DNA of 64,000 nucleotides from Porphyra umbilicalis (lineage: Eukaryota; Rhodophyta; Bangiophyceae; Bangiales; Bangiaceae). Below the pieces are notes generated by a model, which searched no databases, was not told the origin of the DNA, and saw only the letters and a program-made list of their open reading frames with translations. The position numbers and the translations under genes are program-made. Positions 10,016 through 21,600 of the stretch are shown here, in pieces; positions within the stretch are counted from its first letter, which is position 1; each line of letters begins with the position of its first letter. The stretch spans positions 1 through 64,000 of the forward strand of contig KV918873.1 in the NCBI GenBank assembly GCA_002049455.2. Reading direction: 5' to 3'.

Positions 10016-12201
10016 GATGCGCGCTGGAACTCGTTGGGATGAAAGAGCGGGGGAGCACGGGCCGCCGGCGGACGGCGTGTTCATATGCCGTCGCCGGCGG
10101 CCGACAGCACGCGTCACGAAAAGCACGCGCGCGCGGAGCACGAGCGCGCGACCGCAGCCCAGGGGGCGCCCCCCCGTGCGGCCGATGGCGGCCCAGGGGG
10201 CGCCCCAACGAGCCGCGGATGGCAGCCCACGCGGCGGCCACTCGTGCGCGTGCGTGGATCGGGGGGCGCAGGGTGCTGCGGGCCCGCCCGAGCGGGAGGT
10301 GTGCCCGAGACCGCCCGGGGGGGTGCATTTGAGGCTCCCCGAACGGCCTCCCCTGCGACACAGCCCCACGCAGCGCCGTCCACGAGGCGGGCCACACCGA
10401 CACTGGCACGGGGCCTCGTGCGTGCCCCTGTGTCGGCGAGATCCCCGCCTCGTGGAAGCGGCTGAGGCACCAGCCGCGCCACGCCTGACGTGAGGCTGCC
10501 ATATGACCGATTTGAGGGGGGGTGCGGGCCTGGCGCCACCAGGGACCAAAGCAATCTGATCACGGGCCGGCTGACCCCTGGCGATGATGGATCCGCCTCC
10601 CTTCCAACATATCTTTGAACATTTCCAGCAGCCAATGATATGGCTTCGATCAGATTGGAAACTTTCAAAGATTCCTGATTGCATGCAAACGGATCACGTG
10701 ATTGACTGCGCGACCGCGCCGATATTCCCGCGCGGGCCCACCGACACTGTCCGTTTCGATGATTGCGGCAGTGCTCGCTCAGAGCACGCCAACGCCGCCA
10801 CCAGCAAAGGCGCCGTCCGCCTTTCGTTCTGGAAGCATTCGAATCGAAGCATCTGTTGGACCGCGCGGTGCCTGCCGTGGCCGCGTCTTGACAGCGCATC
10901 GCGCAGCGCATCGTTCCCAGGGTCCTCGACCGAGAGCCGCGGCTCTGCGCTGTCGCGTGAGGCTCGCCATCTGTGACTAGTTCGCCAGGTGTCTTCCCGA
11001 AGTGAGATTTTTCTGCATCGTGCCAGCAGGTCGACCAGTTCCTGTCTGTTCGTGGCGCTTTCTTTTAGACGTGTGAGCCTGACTTTCGGTATATTTACTC
11101 AGATGACAAAAGTCTGCACAGACGATTGGAAAGTTGCGAGCCGTTCTTGTCCGGATCGCAGCCTTTTCGCCGCTCCCTCCCTGACCTCGTGATTGCTTGG
11201 ATATTTGTCCGATTTCTGAACACTTGGGGGTCGACGTTGCTAGGTACGCTTCCCCCATCTTCTTGCACCCATCTCTGGACCATGTAGCCCCTGTTTTCGA
11301 TAACTCCAGGACCGCGGAGGGCCCTCTTGGATGAGAAAAATGGGGGGCCGCTCAGCGTCCTCCACGTAAGCAAACGTGGCATATTCCGTTTGGGGTTTCA
11401 GAACTTGGGGGAGACGTTGTTGGGTGTGCTCTTAGAGCACAGCCAACAACGCTTCATCGACTCCGCATCCGAACCAATTTAGGCCCGCCACGAATAAAAC
11501 GCGTGGGTGTATCCGTCCGACACCAATTCTTATGGCAGATCCCTGTTCTTTGGACCCCCCCCGGCAGCACGTTTGCGGGAAACGCGTTTGACCCCCCGCC
11601 GTGGCACCGTCAGGGCAGGCACGTTTTGGGATTCGGCCTCGTTTGCTGACAGCGCGTGCAGTCACGAGGCGAAAGGTCGCGACATCAGAGACCGAGCACG
11701 CGACGCCGAGAGATCAATCGCGGAGAGACCGGACATCTGTGGACCGATGTTCTAGCAGTGTGGCTCAAGGCCGCTAATCGTGCCTCGCGGGCCGCTCAGA
11801 TTGGAAACGTGCTCCACTTCGTGTCGCTGCCCCCTAATCGGGCCAAAGAATCCTTAAGCGAGACCCCTGACAGAGGGCCTCAGGCGAGGTCCTCGGATTT
11901 CATCCGCTTTCCGGTCCCGAATGTGGGGCCTCTGACCCTGGATTTTTAGAAACGTGCTCCACTTCGTGTTCCTCGCGGTGGGGTGCAAACGGTATAAGCC
12001 GGTGTGCAAAGCTTAGAAAGGTGGGCTACAAGGAGATTGCATTGTCGTGTGATTGCCGGTGCCTGGATCTGCGGGCCTGCGATTGGACCAGCAGTCACCG
12101 AGGGTCGTCAAAAAACGGAGCGGGGCACATGTGTTGGCGCCCAGGCCGTCCCGATCTGGGCTTTCTTGCGCACAGCGATGTGGTCTGTGCATGTGATTGC
12201 G
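10016..12201. other. Gene-free stretch, lower GC after 10.5 kb
   Basis: No gene is supported. 10016-10500 is GC-rich with frames open on both strands. From 10.5 kb the composition becomes mixed and ORFs are short. A perfect-arm hairpin lies at 11416-11450. A 30-base word at 11531-11560 reappears inverted at 37802-37831. Confidence 0.5.
11416..11450. other. Two-step hairpin
   Basis: Arms GTTGTTGG and CCAACAAC (8 bp) enclose an inner GTGCTCT/AGAGCAC stem (7 bp), separated by a two-base mismatch and with a one-base centre. This is a 35-base interrupted palindrome. The role is unknown; it could be an RNA stem-loop or the remnant of a transposon end. Confidence 0.7.
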
Positions 12202-12318
12202 GTAAGTCCCACACGTACTGTAGCCCCTGCCAAAGCGCCTCCTCCGCCGCACTCTCTCTCCTTGCGTCCTCTTCCACTGCGCTCCCGTCGTGTTTCTCGA
12301 CGTCTTTCTTTCGTGCAG
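12202..12318 (+). other. Possible 5' leader intron of CCH-A
   Basis: GTAAGT at 12202-12207 matches the eukaryotic 5' splice consensus. A pyrimidine-rich run ending TTTCTTTCGTGCAG at 12318 matches a 3' splice site. The 117-base span lies upstream of the CCH-A ATG, so it would sit in the 5' untranslated leader, or extend the coding region if an upstream start is used. The frame stays open through it, so the sequence alone does not prove splicing. Confidence 0.4.
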
Positions 12319-12515
12319 GCCGAGGACCTGTGCTGCCGTGCGGACGGGCAAGCTGCCCAGCGCATTGTATACGCTCGTCGATCCCTGTCTGCGAGAGCCG
12401 CCACGTCGTGCACGGTGGTGTCGTGAGGAGCGCGGCGTCTCGGACTCGCCTTCTTTTTTGTGGGCTGTGTTTCGTCGGGGTTCGGCTTGGCGAGTACGCT
12501 CGAGTGTCTCGGGAA

Positions 12516-14240
12516 ATGACGGGGCGGTGCCTTCTATGCAACTTTGACTTGGGTGTCGACGCCAATGGGGTGCAGCGCACGGGGTCACACACGCAGCGCA
12601 CGTGCGGCCTCAAATCCATGCCTTGTCGTCACGCACTTCCAGTCGGGCACCCTTTTCGCAAAGACGGGGCCTGCTTCGAGGTGGACTGTTGCCACCACAC
12701 GAAGTGCACCAAGTGCCCCGTCGTTGGGCACCATGTCAGCACCCTCGTGTTGTCGCCGGATCGCTTCCAGATGGACAACAAGACGGGCAACGTGACGCGT
12801 CGGCGGACGGCGCGACCGCTTAGCAGCTCTGATTACGTTTGCCCCCTCGTCACTGACGCTGTGGTCGCTGAGTGGGTGCGTGCGCACCATGCGGCTTGCT
12901 GGGCGGACTGGCGGCAGTCGCAGGAGGCGGCTGCGGCAGCTGCCGACATCGTCGCCAACATCCATCAATCGGGGCTGCGTACGGTCGCGGCGGCCGACTT
13001 AATGGCGGGGACCGGCATCGTCGCCGCGTCAAACAACGCGGATAACCGGCCAGTTTTTCAGGCGATGGCGATTGCGCTGGACGATCCCGACCAGACGGCC
13101 GTCGGGGCGGCGCTGGCCGCCGCTGCTTCGGCCACGACGGCAGCGGCGGGGGGTGGAGTGGGGCGTGGGGTTCGACGGGGGAGGGGTGCTGCGGGCAGCG
13201 GCGGGCGCGGTCGGGCCGCTCTTGGTCACGGTGATGGCCGTGGTCGCACTCCTCGTGGTGGTGGCTCAGGGGGGGCCGCTGAATCCGGGTCGACCATCGG
13301 ATCCGCTGGCCGGGGCATGGGATCTGCTGCGGGCTCTGTTGGCATGGCTGCTGCAGCCGGGACTGGGACGAGCCGTGGTGTTCGTGCTGCCGAGGAGACA
13401 CCCGGCAGGCGCAATGTTCGAGCGCGCTCGATGAATTCGTTGGATTTGCCCTCGGGCGTCGATCGACGGGCATCGACGACGGGGACTGGTGGAGGAGGGG
13501 GGAGGCGGGTAGGCTCGCGCGAGGCGTCTCCGCCCACGGATAATGCGGCGCGTGCAGGTGGCCCGAGTGACCTCCCAGCCCGGTCCGCCGCGCAGATGGC
13601 GCGTGCGCACGTGACACTGATGCAGTCGAACGCCCTCCGTGCCGCCGACTTCGTGTCGCGCCTGACGGCCACTGGCTCTGGGTCGACGGAGCCGGTGGCG
13701 GTAGTGGCGGCAGCGCGGGCTCGCGCGTCGGATGCCGGTGGTCCCGCAGCGGCCGTGGCTGTTGTGGCAGCCCCTCTTCACTTGACGTGGAAGACGGGGG
13801 AGCGGGAGAAGTTTTCGGCGGTTTCGGTGTTTGACTGCCCGGCCGTGAGTCGGATGACGTCGACGCAGCTGGCGTCCGCGGCGTTCAAGGGCGCCCTGAA
13901 GTCCCACGCCATCAACTTTCCCACCATGGAGGCCGAGTTTATCGGCGGTGCGGAGGACCACTTGCTTATCGGACTGAGCATCACGTGCGGGGGGGTGTCG
14001 CCTGCGGACGTGGCGGAGCAGCTTGTCTCGCGCCGTGTGGACCGGTCAAACGCCAACCTCATGCAGCTCGTTGCCTCGTGGTGCCAGAAGTTCGTCACAG
14101 AGAACATGGTGGCGGCGGCGGTGCTCGGTCATGCAGGTGTGGATGGGGGGGTAGACGGGGAGTCGGACGGTGACGCGGAGGCCCGGGACGACACGGCTGG
14201 TGCAGCCGATCCGTCCAACAGTCGTGGTCGCGGACACTGA
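12516..14240 (+). CDS. CCH-A: Cys/His-rich protein of unrecognised family
   Basis: A 574-residue protein from the ATG at 12516. I do not recognise the family, but it has a clear full-length paralogue (CCH-B, 61609-63045). Residues 1-105 are rich in Cys and His: RCLLC, GSHT, RTC, PCRHALPVGHPF, a CC-HH-C-C cluster and VVGHH, then RPL and DYVCP. This suggests a zinc-binding module. The middle (about 190-400) is low-complexity Gly/Ala/Arg/Ser. Residues about 445-530 form a second conserved block, with AEFIGGAEDHLLIG, SITCGGV, and PADVAEQL followed by SWCQKF. The C-terminus is acidic. The E(z)-like gene begins 2.2 kb downstream on the same strand, as in locus 2. A role in chromatin or transposon biology is only inference from context. 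Confidence 0.7.
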   Translation: MTGRCLLCNFDLGVDANGVQRTGSHTQRTCGLKSMPCRHALPVGHPFRKDGACFEVDCCHHTKCTKCPVVGHHVSTLVLSPDRFQMDNKTGNVTRRRTARPLSSSDYVCPLVTDAVVAEWVRAHHAACWADWRQSQEAAAAAADIVANIHQSGLRTVAAADLMAGTGIVAASNNADNRPVFQAMAIALDDPDQTAVGAALAAAASATTAAAGGGVGRGVRRGRGAAGSGGRGRAALGHGDGRGRTPRGGGSGGAAESGSTIGSAGRGMGSAAGSVGMAAAAGTGTSRGVRAAEETPGRRNVRARSMNSLDLPSGVDRRASTTGTGGGGGRRVGSREASPPTDNAARAGGPSDLPARSAAQMARAHVTLMQSNALRAADFVSRLTATGSGSTEPVAVVAAARARASDAGGPAAAVAVVAAPLHLTWKTGEREKFSAVSVFDCPAVSRMTSTQLASAAFKGALKSHAINFPTMEAEFIGGAEDHLLIGLSITCGGVSPADVAEQLVSRRVDRSNANLMQLVASWCQKFVTENMVAAAVLGHAGVDGGVDGESDGDAEARDDTAGAADPSNSRGRGH

Positions 14241-14459
14241 GGGGGTGCTGTGAGCGATGATGAAGAGGGGGAGGAGAATGACTACTAGTGAGTGCATGTC
14301 TTTTATTTACATCCCTGCACTATGCATACGTAGTGCATGTACTTTTTTGACATATGGACACGCGACGCCGCCGTCGTCCGTACAGCGCCGCAGTTGGCGG
14401 CCGTCAAACGTCGTGCACGAGGTTGGACAGGCTTCCCCCGCGGCGCCTGCACGGCATCA

Positions 14460-15700
14460 CGGAGACGCAGTTGGTGCACCTCCCGTCGTCGGCGGCGGCG
14501 TTGGGCATCACGACCGACGCGCAGGTGGTACAGATGCAGGTGGGGACGGTGCGCGTGACGGCGTTGCTGGTGCCGACGCGGAGCAGGGAGCGCGTCGCGC
14601 GCGCGGTTGGTTGTGGCGTTGCCGGCGACGACGTGGAGCAGGAAGCGCGTCGTGCAAGCCGTTGGTCGTGGCGGCAGTTGTGTACGTCGTTGAAACGACG
14701 AGCCAGTTGGTGCACATCCCATCGTCGGCGACTGCGTCGGGCGTCACGACCGTCGCGCAGGTGGTACAGTTGCAGGTGGTGACGTTGCGCGTGACGGCGT
14801 TGCAGGCGCCGACGCGGAGCAGGGAGCGCGTCGCGCGAGCGGTTGGTCATGGCGTCGCCGGCGCCGACGCAGAGCAGGGAGCGCGTAGCGCGAGCCGCTG
14901 GTCGTGGCGTTGCCGGCGCCGACGTGGAGCAGGGAGCGCGTCGCGCAAGCCGTTGGTCGTGGCGGCAGTTGTGTACGTCGTTGAAACGACGAGCCAGTTG
15001 GTGCACGTCCCATCGTCGGCGACTACGTCGGGCGTCACGACCGTCGCGCAGGTGGTACAGTTGCAGGTGGCGACGTTGCGCGTGACGGCGTTGCAGGTGC
15101 CGACGCAGAGCAGGGAGCGCGCCGCGCAAGCAGTTGGTCGTGGCGTCGCCGGCGCCGACGCGGAGCAGGGAGCGCGTAGCGCGAGCCGCTGGTCGTGGCG
15201 TTGCCGGCGCCGACGTGGAGCAGGGAGCGCGTCGCGCAAGCCATTAGTCGTGGCGGCAGTTGTGTACGTCGTTGAAACGACGAGCCAGTTGGTGCACGTC
15301 CCATCGTCGGCGACTGCGTCGGGCGTCACGACCGTCGCGCAGGTGGTACAGTTGCAGGTGGTGACGTTGCGCGTGACGGCGTTGCAGGCGCCGACGCGGA
15401 GCAGGGAGCGCGTCGCGCGAGCGGTTGGTCATGGCGTCGCCGGCGCCGACGCAGAGCAGGGAGCGCGTAGCGCGAGCCGCTGGTCGTGGCGTTGCCGGCG
15501 CCGACGTGGAGCAGGGAGCGCGTCGCGCAAGCCGTTGGTCGTGGCGGCAGTTGTGTACGTCGTTGAAACGACGAGCCAGTTGGTGCACGTCCCATCGTCG
15601 ACGACTGCGTCGGGCGTCACGACCGTCGCGCAGGTGGTACAGTTGCAGGTGGCGACGTTGCGCGTGACGGCGTTGCCGCTGCCGACGCGGAACAGGGAGC
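14460..15700. repeat. 291-bp tandem repeat, about 4.3 units
   Basis: The landmark TGAAACGACG recurs at 14691, 14982, 15273 and 15564, exactly 291 bases apart (97 codons). Units are almost identical and contain sub-repeats around GGAGCGCGTCGCGC. Long frames on both strands, including a + frame at 14257-15810, come from the absence of stops in the unit. I do not accept them as genes. The array starts about 220 bases after CCH-A. Confidence 0.95.
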
Positions 15701-16091
15701 ACGTCGCGCAGGCGGTCGGGCGATGCGGGCGTGTGGCGGCTGTCGAAATGGGCGGAAGTTCGTGGCAGGAAGGTGTCGCTGTCGTCGACATGGTGTGGCT
15801 TTCGCGGTAATGGGGTTGTGTGGATGGCCGGGCGTCCGGAGGGGGTGAGGATTGGGCGGTGACGGCCTGCAAACGACCACGGCGCCAGCGGCAGTGAACG
15901 CCACTGGCGTTCAGTCAGAGGCGTGACAGCCGGAGTTGGGCGTCGGGCCGGACCAAGTGGAACGAAATTGGCTTCGAGCAGTGCAAGGGGCGCGATGCTT
16001 GTGTCTTGGACGAATGCGTCCGGAGGGCCCAAATTGAATGCACGATTGATCAATGTGAATGGGACAAATATCGGATTTGAGGTCGCAAATA

Positions 16092-16222
16092 CAGTGCGTT
16101 CTCGTTATAAGAGACAGCTGATTCGGCTCAATATGAAGAAAAAGTGGCCCACACGGACTGGAAAGGAAGACTCGCGACCCATATTCTTTTGTAAACGATT
16201 CTCTTATAACGAGAACGCACTG
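16092..16222. mobile_element. Tc1/mariner-type MITE, 131 bp
   Basis: A perfect inverted repeat begins CAGTGCGTTCTCGTTATAAG at 16092 and ends as its complement at 16222 (arms at least 23 bases). Both ends are flanked by TA (16090-16091 and 16223-16224). CAGT ends with TA target duplication are typical of Tc1/mariner elements. The interior is too short to code, so this is a non-autonomous miniature element. Confidence 0.85.
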
Positions 16223-16428
16223 TACGCCGCTCATGTGTCATGTCACATTCTGATTGGTCTGATCTGAGAAGAAGCACCAGACGCCCCGCTGCTGTGTCAA
16301 TTCCGAAGCACCTCGAGCAAGCGGGCGTGCTTCGATCTGCGTGCCATCATTGTCGGTCGTTGTCAGCCGTCAGCGGTCGCGAGTACGTGCCATTGGTCGC
16401 TGCCTCGTGGTTGTCTGGGTTCCGCACG

Positions 16429-18005
16429 ATGGATGCAGCGCGTCGTGGCTCTGACGAGGCATTCGTGGACGAGTGGCCAAACGCGGAAGGAGACCTGTCT
16501 GATGTCGACTCGGACGCTGAAGAAGGTGAGCGCGTTGCTGCTGTCGCCGGCGATGCACGCAGCATCCATCGTGTTGCTTATCGTCTGTACGGGCGAGCAG
16601 GGCGCCGCGCGCGTCAGCGTCGCAGCGCGGAAGTTCGTATTGCTATTGCTGTGAACCGTCAAACGGTATTGAGGTGTGCGCGGTATGTGGCGGCGGCGGG
16701 CGCGGGCGCCGACGTCCGCCCGGCACCCATTGAGGCTGCGATTGATCCGTGTTGTGTGAGGTCGGACGCCTCGGTCGTTCTTCGCGATGGCGACGTATTG
16801 CTGGTGGAGGCGAAAGGAGTGTCCCGAGGTGGCCCGAGTGGCCGTGGCGGCTCGTGTGGTGGCACTGCTGGCGGGGGAAGTCCTGCTGGGAACGATGAAG
16901 TGCTTGGAGCAGCCGTCGTGGAGCTGGATGCCAGGCAGAGCAACCCCCCCCGCAAGAGGCAGCGCACGATATTGGAGTTCATGCGAGTGTCACGAGCCTC
17001 GCCGCTTGTCCCGCGCGGAGTGAGAGCGGGTTGCCACGGCGTCCCCCAACCGTCTCGCTCGTCGCCTTCTACCCTGCCCACCGCACACGGCCTCGGCTCT
17101 GCTGCTGCCGTGCGTGAAGCTGGTGGCATTGACGCCGCTGATGCTGCTCGTGTGGCTTCCCGGTCGACAAGCGGGGCGACCACTGCCGCAACTGACGCCC
17201 CAGAGCGGGCGGTGCCAGTTGTGATATTGCCCGCGGTTGAGCGTCTCCCGACGGCGTCAGCGTATACGTCGATGCGGCGGTCGTGGCGACGGGTCGAGGG
17301 CGTTGCCTTCTTCAAGCACACTCCTTACCTCGGAGACACCGACGACGCGCATGCTGCGGCGGCGCCCATCATGCGCAAGAACAAGTGGACGGCCCCCAAC
17401 TGTAACAGTGACGGCAGTGACGCGTCAGACGATGAGCCTACCCACCTCGGCAATCGATACCATTCGCTTGAAGAGCGGACCTTCCGGATGGCGCAGCGCG
17501 CCGGCGTGTACGCAGTTGTTCAAGCGCTTGGTGACTCGCCGGCGGTGGTGCACACCTTGAGCGAGGTGCTGGGGGAGACGCTGCCTCACATGACGCACGT
17601 GGTTGAGCTCGTCCAGGGGAGGGGGGATGACCACCGCCGCGCCGCGTCAGAGCGCGAGGCGCAGGCCACCCGCCAAGCCGCTCTGGAGCAGCTGACGGGT
17701 GGCGCCAGCCTCGCAGTGGTGCGCGCTAGCGGCGGTGTACGGGAGCAGGGCGGTCGTGTGGCTGGTTCTGCGTTTCCAAGCCGCGGGAGCGGCGCTCCCG
17801 AGGCCCGAGTGCGAGGCTCACCGGTCGCTTTTGGGGCCTCCACGTCTGCGGCTGCGGCGTCAGCGGCCGACGGCGCAGCCGCTCGCCTCCCCCCTTTGAG
17901 TCGTGTGCGGGCTCTGCGGCAAGCCGAGCTACTCCGGCAGTCGCACACGGAGAGCGACGCGATGCGCAACGACGCCGCTGCTGTTCGGACGCTACGAAGC
18001 AGACC
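16429..18005 (+). pseudogene. E(z)-like gene 1, N-terminal part (cut off by repeats and Copia-1)
   Basis: Start ATG at 16429 (MDAARRGSDEAF). This frame has no recognisable domain alone, but aligns along its length with the N-terminal half of E(z)-like gene 2 (58271-55058). Shared blocks include RARQRR with VNRQ, the SDGSDASDDE acidic patch, the VYAVVQALGDSPAVVHTLSEVL helix followed by ELVQGR, LAVVRASGG, and NDAAAVR near 17970. The similarity stops at about 18005, where a 169-base tandem repeat begins. The open frame carries on into that repeat to 18219. The matching C-terminal half (SANT, CXC, SET) resumes after Copia-1 at 23388. About 100 codons present in gene 2 between these points are not seen. 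I infer one gene disrupted by insertion and deletion. Confidence 0.7.
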
Positions 18006-18430
18006 CGCGAGGATGCCAGAGGCACCTCCGGGCCTCCCTGATGCCCGTAGGACCCCATCCGGTCCATCGGGCACCACCCCCACAGTGACCATTCTGGCCG
18101 GGGGTCTAAAGCCCTTTAGCCCCATGTCCAGAGGTCGGTTTTTCAACCGACCTCCGATGGGGCCAAAACAGGCCCGCGAAGATGCCGGAGGCATCTCCGG
18201 GCCTCCCTGGTGCCCGTAGGACCCCATCCGGTCCATCGGGCACCACTCCCACAATGACCGTTCTTACGGCGGGGCTAAAGCCCTTTAGACCCCTTCCAAA
18301 ACTCGGTTTTTCAACCGACCTCGGAAAGGGCCCAGGAAGGACCGGGCAGGTGCCCTGACCACGCCCGACCCGTCCGGGTGCCCGTACGACCACATCCGGC
18401 CCGTCGGGCACCACCAGAAGAGGGCCCAAA
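18005..18430. repeat. 169-bp tandem repeat with hairpins, about 2.5 units
   Basis: ACCCCATCCGG-type landmarks recur at about 18052, 18221 and 18389 (168-169-base spacing). Each full unit has a stem-loop (GGTCGGTTTTTCAACCGACC at 18135; a variant near 18303) and a near-palindrome CTAAAGCCCTTTAG. The latter also recurs near 18435 and 18644. The block begins where similarity to the E(z) paralogue ends. Confidence 0.85.
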
Positions 18431-18445
18431 GCACTTTAGCCCCAT

Positions 18446-18563
18446 CGCCACGTGTTGCACCGACACCACGTGTTGCAACGGCACCACGTGTTGCAACAGC
18501 GCCACGTGTTGCAACTGCGCCACGTGTTGCAACTGCGCCACGTGTTGCAACTGTGCCACGTGT
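18446..18563. repeat. 18-bp CACGTG tandem array, 7 copies
   Basis: CACGTG occurs at 18449, 18467, 18485, 18503, 18521, 18539 and 18557, every 18 bases. Most copies are in the context CCACGTGTTGCAAC. CACGTG is the E-box/G-box core bound by bHLH and bZIP factors. The regular spacing makes a cluster of identical possible binding sites beside the 3' end of Copia-1. Confidence 0.95.
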
Positions 18564-18691
18564 CGGTCCCGGAACGATCTTCCAGGCCGCGACATCCGGG
18601 CCCGAATTCTTGAAATCGGCGCCCGGGCCCGCCCAGCCGGATGCGCTAAAGCCCTTTAGCGCCCCAAAGCCGGGCAGTGTGACGACGTGCG

Positions 18692-21600
18692 TTAGCACGC
18701 CAGGTCGGGCTCAAGCGCGCCCGCCGCCACGCCCAAGTCGGGCCCGACACCCGCTGCGTCACGGAAGGCCTTGAACGCCGGCCCCGGCAGCGCCTTGGTG
18801 AGCCCGTCCGCGGGCATCTCAGCACTCGGCAGGAAGTAAAAGGTCACGTCGCCGCGCGCCACGTAATCGCGCACCATGTGGTACGCGACGTCCACGTGCT
18901 TGGTGCGCCCCGTTGCCTCGGGGTTGTTGACGAGCGCCAGGCACGCCTGGTTGTCTTCCCCCATGGGAACGGCACCGCCGTCGACGCCAAGCGCCGATAA
19001 GAGCTTGCGAAGCCAAAGGGCCTCCTTGGTCGCCATCGCGGCGGCCACGTACTCGGCCTCAGCCGTCGACGTTGCCACCGTCGACTGGCGCTTGCTCGCC
19101 CACGAGACCGGCCCGCCGTTGAGTGTGAAGATGAAACCCGTCGTCGACCGACGAGCGTCAACGTCGCCCGCCCAGTCGGCGTCGACGTACCCTTGGAGAG
19201 GCTTGTAGGTGCCGTACGCGACCCCGAGGCGCGTAGCCCCGCGAAGGTACCGAAGCACCCCCTTGGCCGCGCGCATGTGGTCCTCCTCGGGGCAGGCCAT
19301 GTAGCGCGACAGCACGCCCACGGCAAAGGCAATGTCCGGCCTCGTCGTTGTAGAGAGATAAAGCAGGGAGCCGACAAGTTCGGCATATCGGTTGCCGTCG
19401 GGCAAGAGGTTCTCCCCCGTCTTGGCCAGCTTGGCCCCCGACACCATTGGCGTCTTGTTGGGCGTGGAGTTGGACATTCCAAACGCCTCAAGGAGTGCGA
19501 TAGCATGCCCCGGGTTGCTCAGGGTGAGCGTCTTGGCCGCCCGGTCTCGCATTACCTTCATGCCGATGAAGTCCTTGACCTCCCCCATGTCGCGCACGTC
19601 GAACGTCGCCGACACCGAGTTCTTTACCGCTTGAACCCCGTCGAGGCTCTTGCCCGCAACAATGAGATCGTCCACGTAGACGAGGATGTAAACCAGCCCG
19701 TGCACCGGGTGGCTCCACGTGTAGAGGCACGGGTCCACCTTGGACCGGACTGCCCCCGTAGCCTTGAGCTCTTTGTCGAGCTTGATGCCCCACAGCCGCC
19801 CCGCCTGCTTTGTCCCATACAGAGCTAGGTTGAGACGGAAGACCTCATGTGCCTCCCCCGGCTCGGTGCCTTCCGGAAGGTTGATGTACATCTCCTTGTC
19901 CATCTTGGCGTTGAGGAAGGCCGTCTTGACGTCCACGTGGTGAACCTCCCAGTCCTTGGCCGCGGCCACCGCGAAGAGTGCGCGTGTTGTTGCCGAGCTG
20001 GGCACTGGCGCCCACGTCTCGTCAAAATCACGGCCCGGCACTTGGTTGAAGCCTTGCGCGACCAGGCGCGCCTTGTACCTCTTCACGTTGCCTTCCGAAT
20101 CGCGCTTGATGTCGTACACGTACCGAGTCTTGACGGCCTTGCGCTTGTTGTTGTTCTTGGTCTTGGACCAGGTACCAAGCTTCTTGTGCGCCAGGTACTC
20201 TTCCTTCTCTGCCGCCTTCCATAGCGGCCAGTCCGAGCGTGCACGCGCCTCCTTCGCGTTGGTCGGCGGCTTGCTCAGGTCCCAGGCAGACTTAGCGTCA
20301 CCCAATGGCCCCGCTGCCACGTACGCCTTTGGGTTGCTCTCCCACCAGGTAACCTTTGGTGCCGGCTTGCGCCTGGACCGCCGGGGTGCTTGCGCCCCGT
20401 CGTCATCACTCTCCGTTGTGGAGTCAGGCAGCACTTGGTGCCCTTCTGGAGCCGCCGCGTCCTCGTTGTCGTCATCGTCATCGCCGTCTTCCGCGTCATG
20501 GACGGCTTCCTTTTCCGGCGCGCCATCGCTCTCTGAAGACTGCTGCGGAGCATACTCGTCCCCGCTGGGGACTTCCGCGTCCAGCATGTTCATCGCACCG
20601 TCCTGCTTGTCACCATCCGTCCACGCCGTCAGGCAAGGACTGGCGCTTGAACCAGAAACAGACGTCTTGTTCATGGTCTTGCGTGGGATCTCCTCCATGA
20701 GCACGTCTCGGCGCTCGAAGATCTTGTTTGAATCATCCTCGAGGATGCGGTAGGCCTTTACACCAACGGTGTAGCCAACAAAACGGCCAACATCGGTCCT
20801 TGGTTCCAGCTTGCGCTGCTGCTGCTTGGGCTTGAGAGCCCAGGCCCGGCTCCCCCAGACGCGAAATCCCTTCACGTCGGGGCGTCGCCCCGTGAGCGCC
20901 TCAAGGGGCGTCACATCTTGCCCGGCCTTGGGGGACCGGCTGAGCACGTGGATGACCGAGGAGAGCGCCTCAGCCCACAGCTCCTCTTCCGCACCGGCGT
21001 CCAGCAGTGCCGCGCGAACGCGCTCCATGATGTAGCGGTTGGCACGCTCCGCCTTTCCGTTCTGCTGCGATGAGTATGGCGCCGTCTTCTCCGACGTGAT
21101 GCCCTTGTTGTCATACCACGCCTTGAGGTCGTGGCTGACGTACTCCTTTGCGCCATCGTGGCGCACCCGCTTGACTTTGAGCCCGGTGAGGGTCTCAAGC
21201 TGCGTAATGCGGGCCTTGATGACGTCCGGTACCATCCCCTTCGTCTTGATGGGCGTCGCCGTGATGAAGCCAGTAGAGTCCTCCATCAGCGTCATGAAGT
21301 ATACTGAACCGCCCAACGACTCCGTCAAGGGCCCTTCGACGTCGGTGTGAACCAACTCGCACTTGGTGCTCGTTGTAGTGGAGCGATGATGCGGAGAAAG
21401 CGCCATCTTGCCGTCAACACACGGGACACACACCGTGCCAAGGATGCGCTTGGCGTCCGCCACCGAAGCTGGAATCCCGTCGACCATCCCGACCACTCGC
21501 TTGAGGTTCTCGAAGCCCAAGTGGTTGAACCTGCGGTGCCACAGCTCCGCCTCGCCGTCCATGCGTGTTGAGGCGGCGCTTGCCGACGCCTTGACAGGCG

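Noticed and set aside
12021..12515. Extension of CCH-A to an upstream start (739 residues)
   Set aside because: The extra 165 residues have no match in CCH-B, and the ATG at 12516 aligns with the CCH-B start. A splice-site pair also lies in the extension.
14257..15810. 517-residue + ORF over the 291-bp array
   Set aside because: All but the first and last few dozen residues are the tandem unit, and equivalent frames exist on the other strand.
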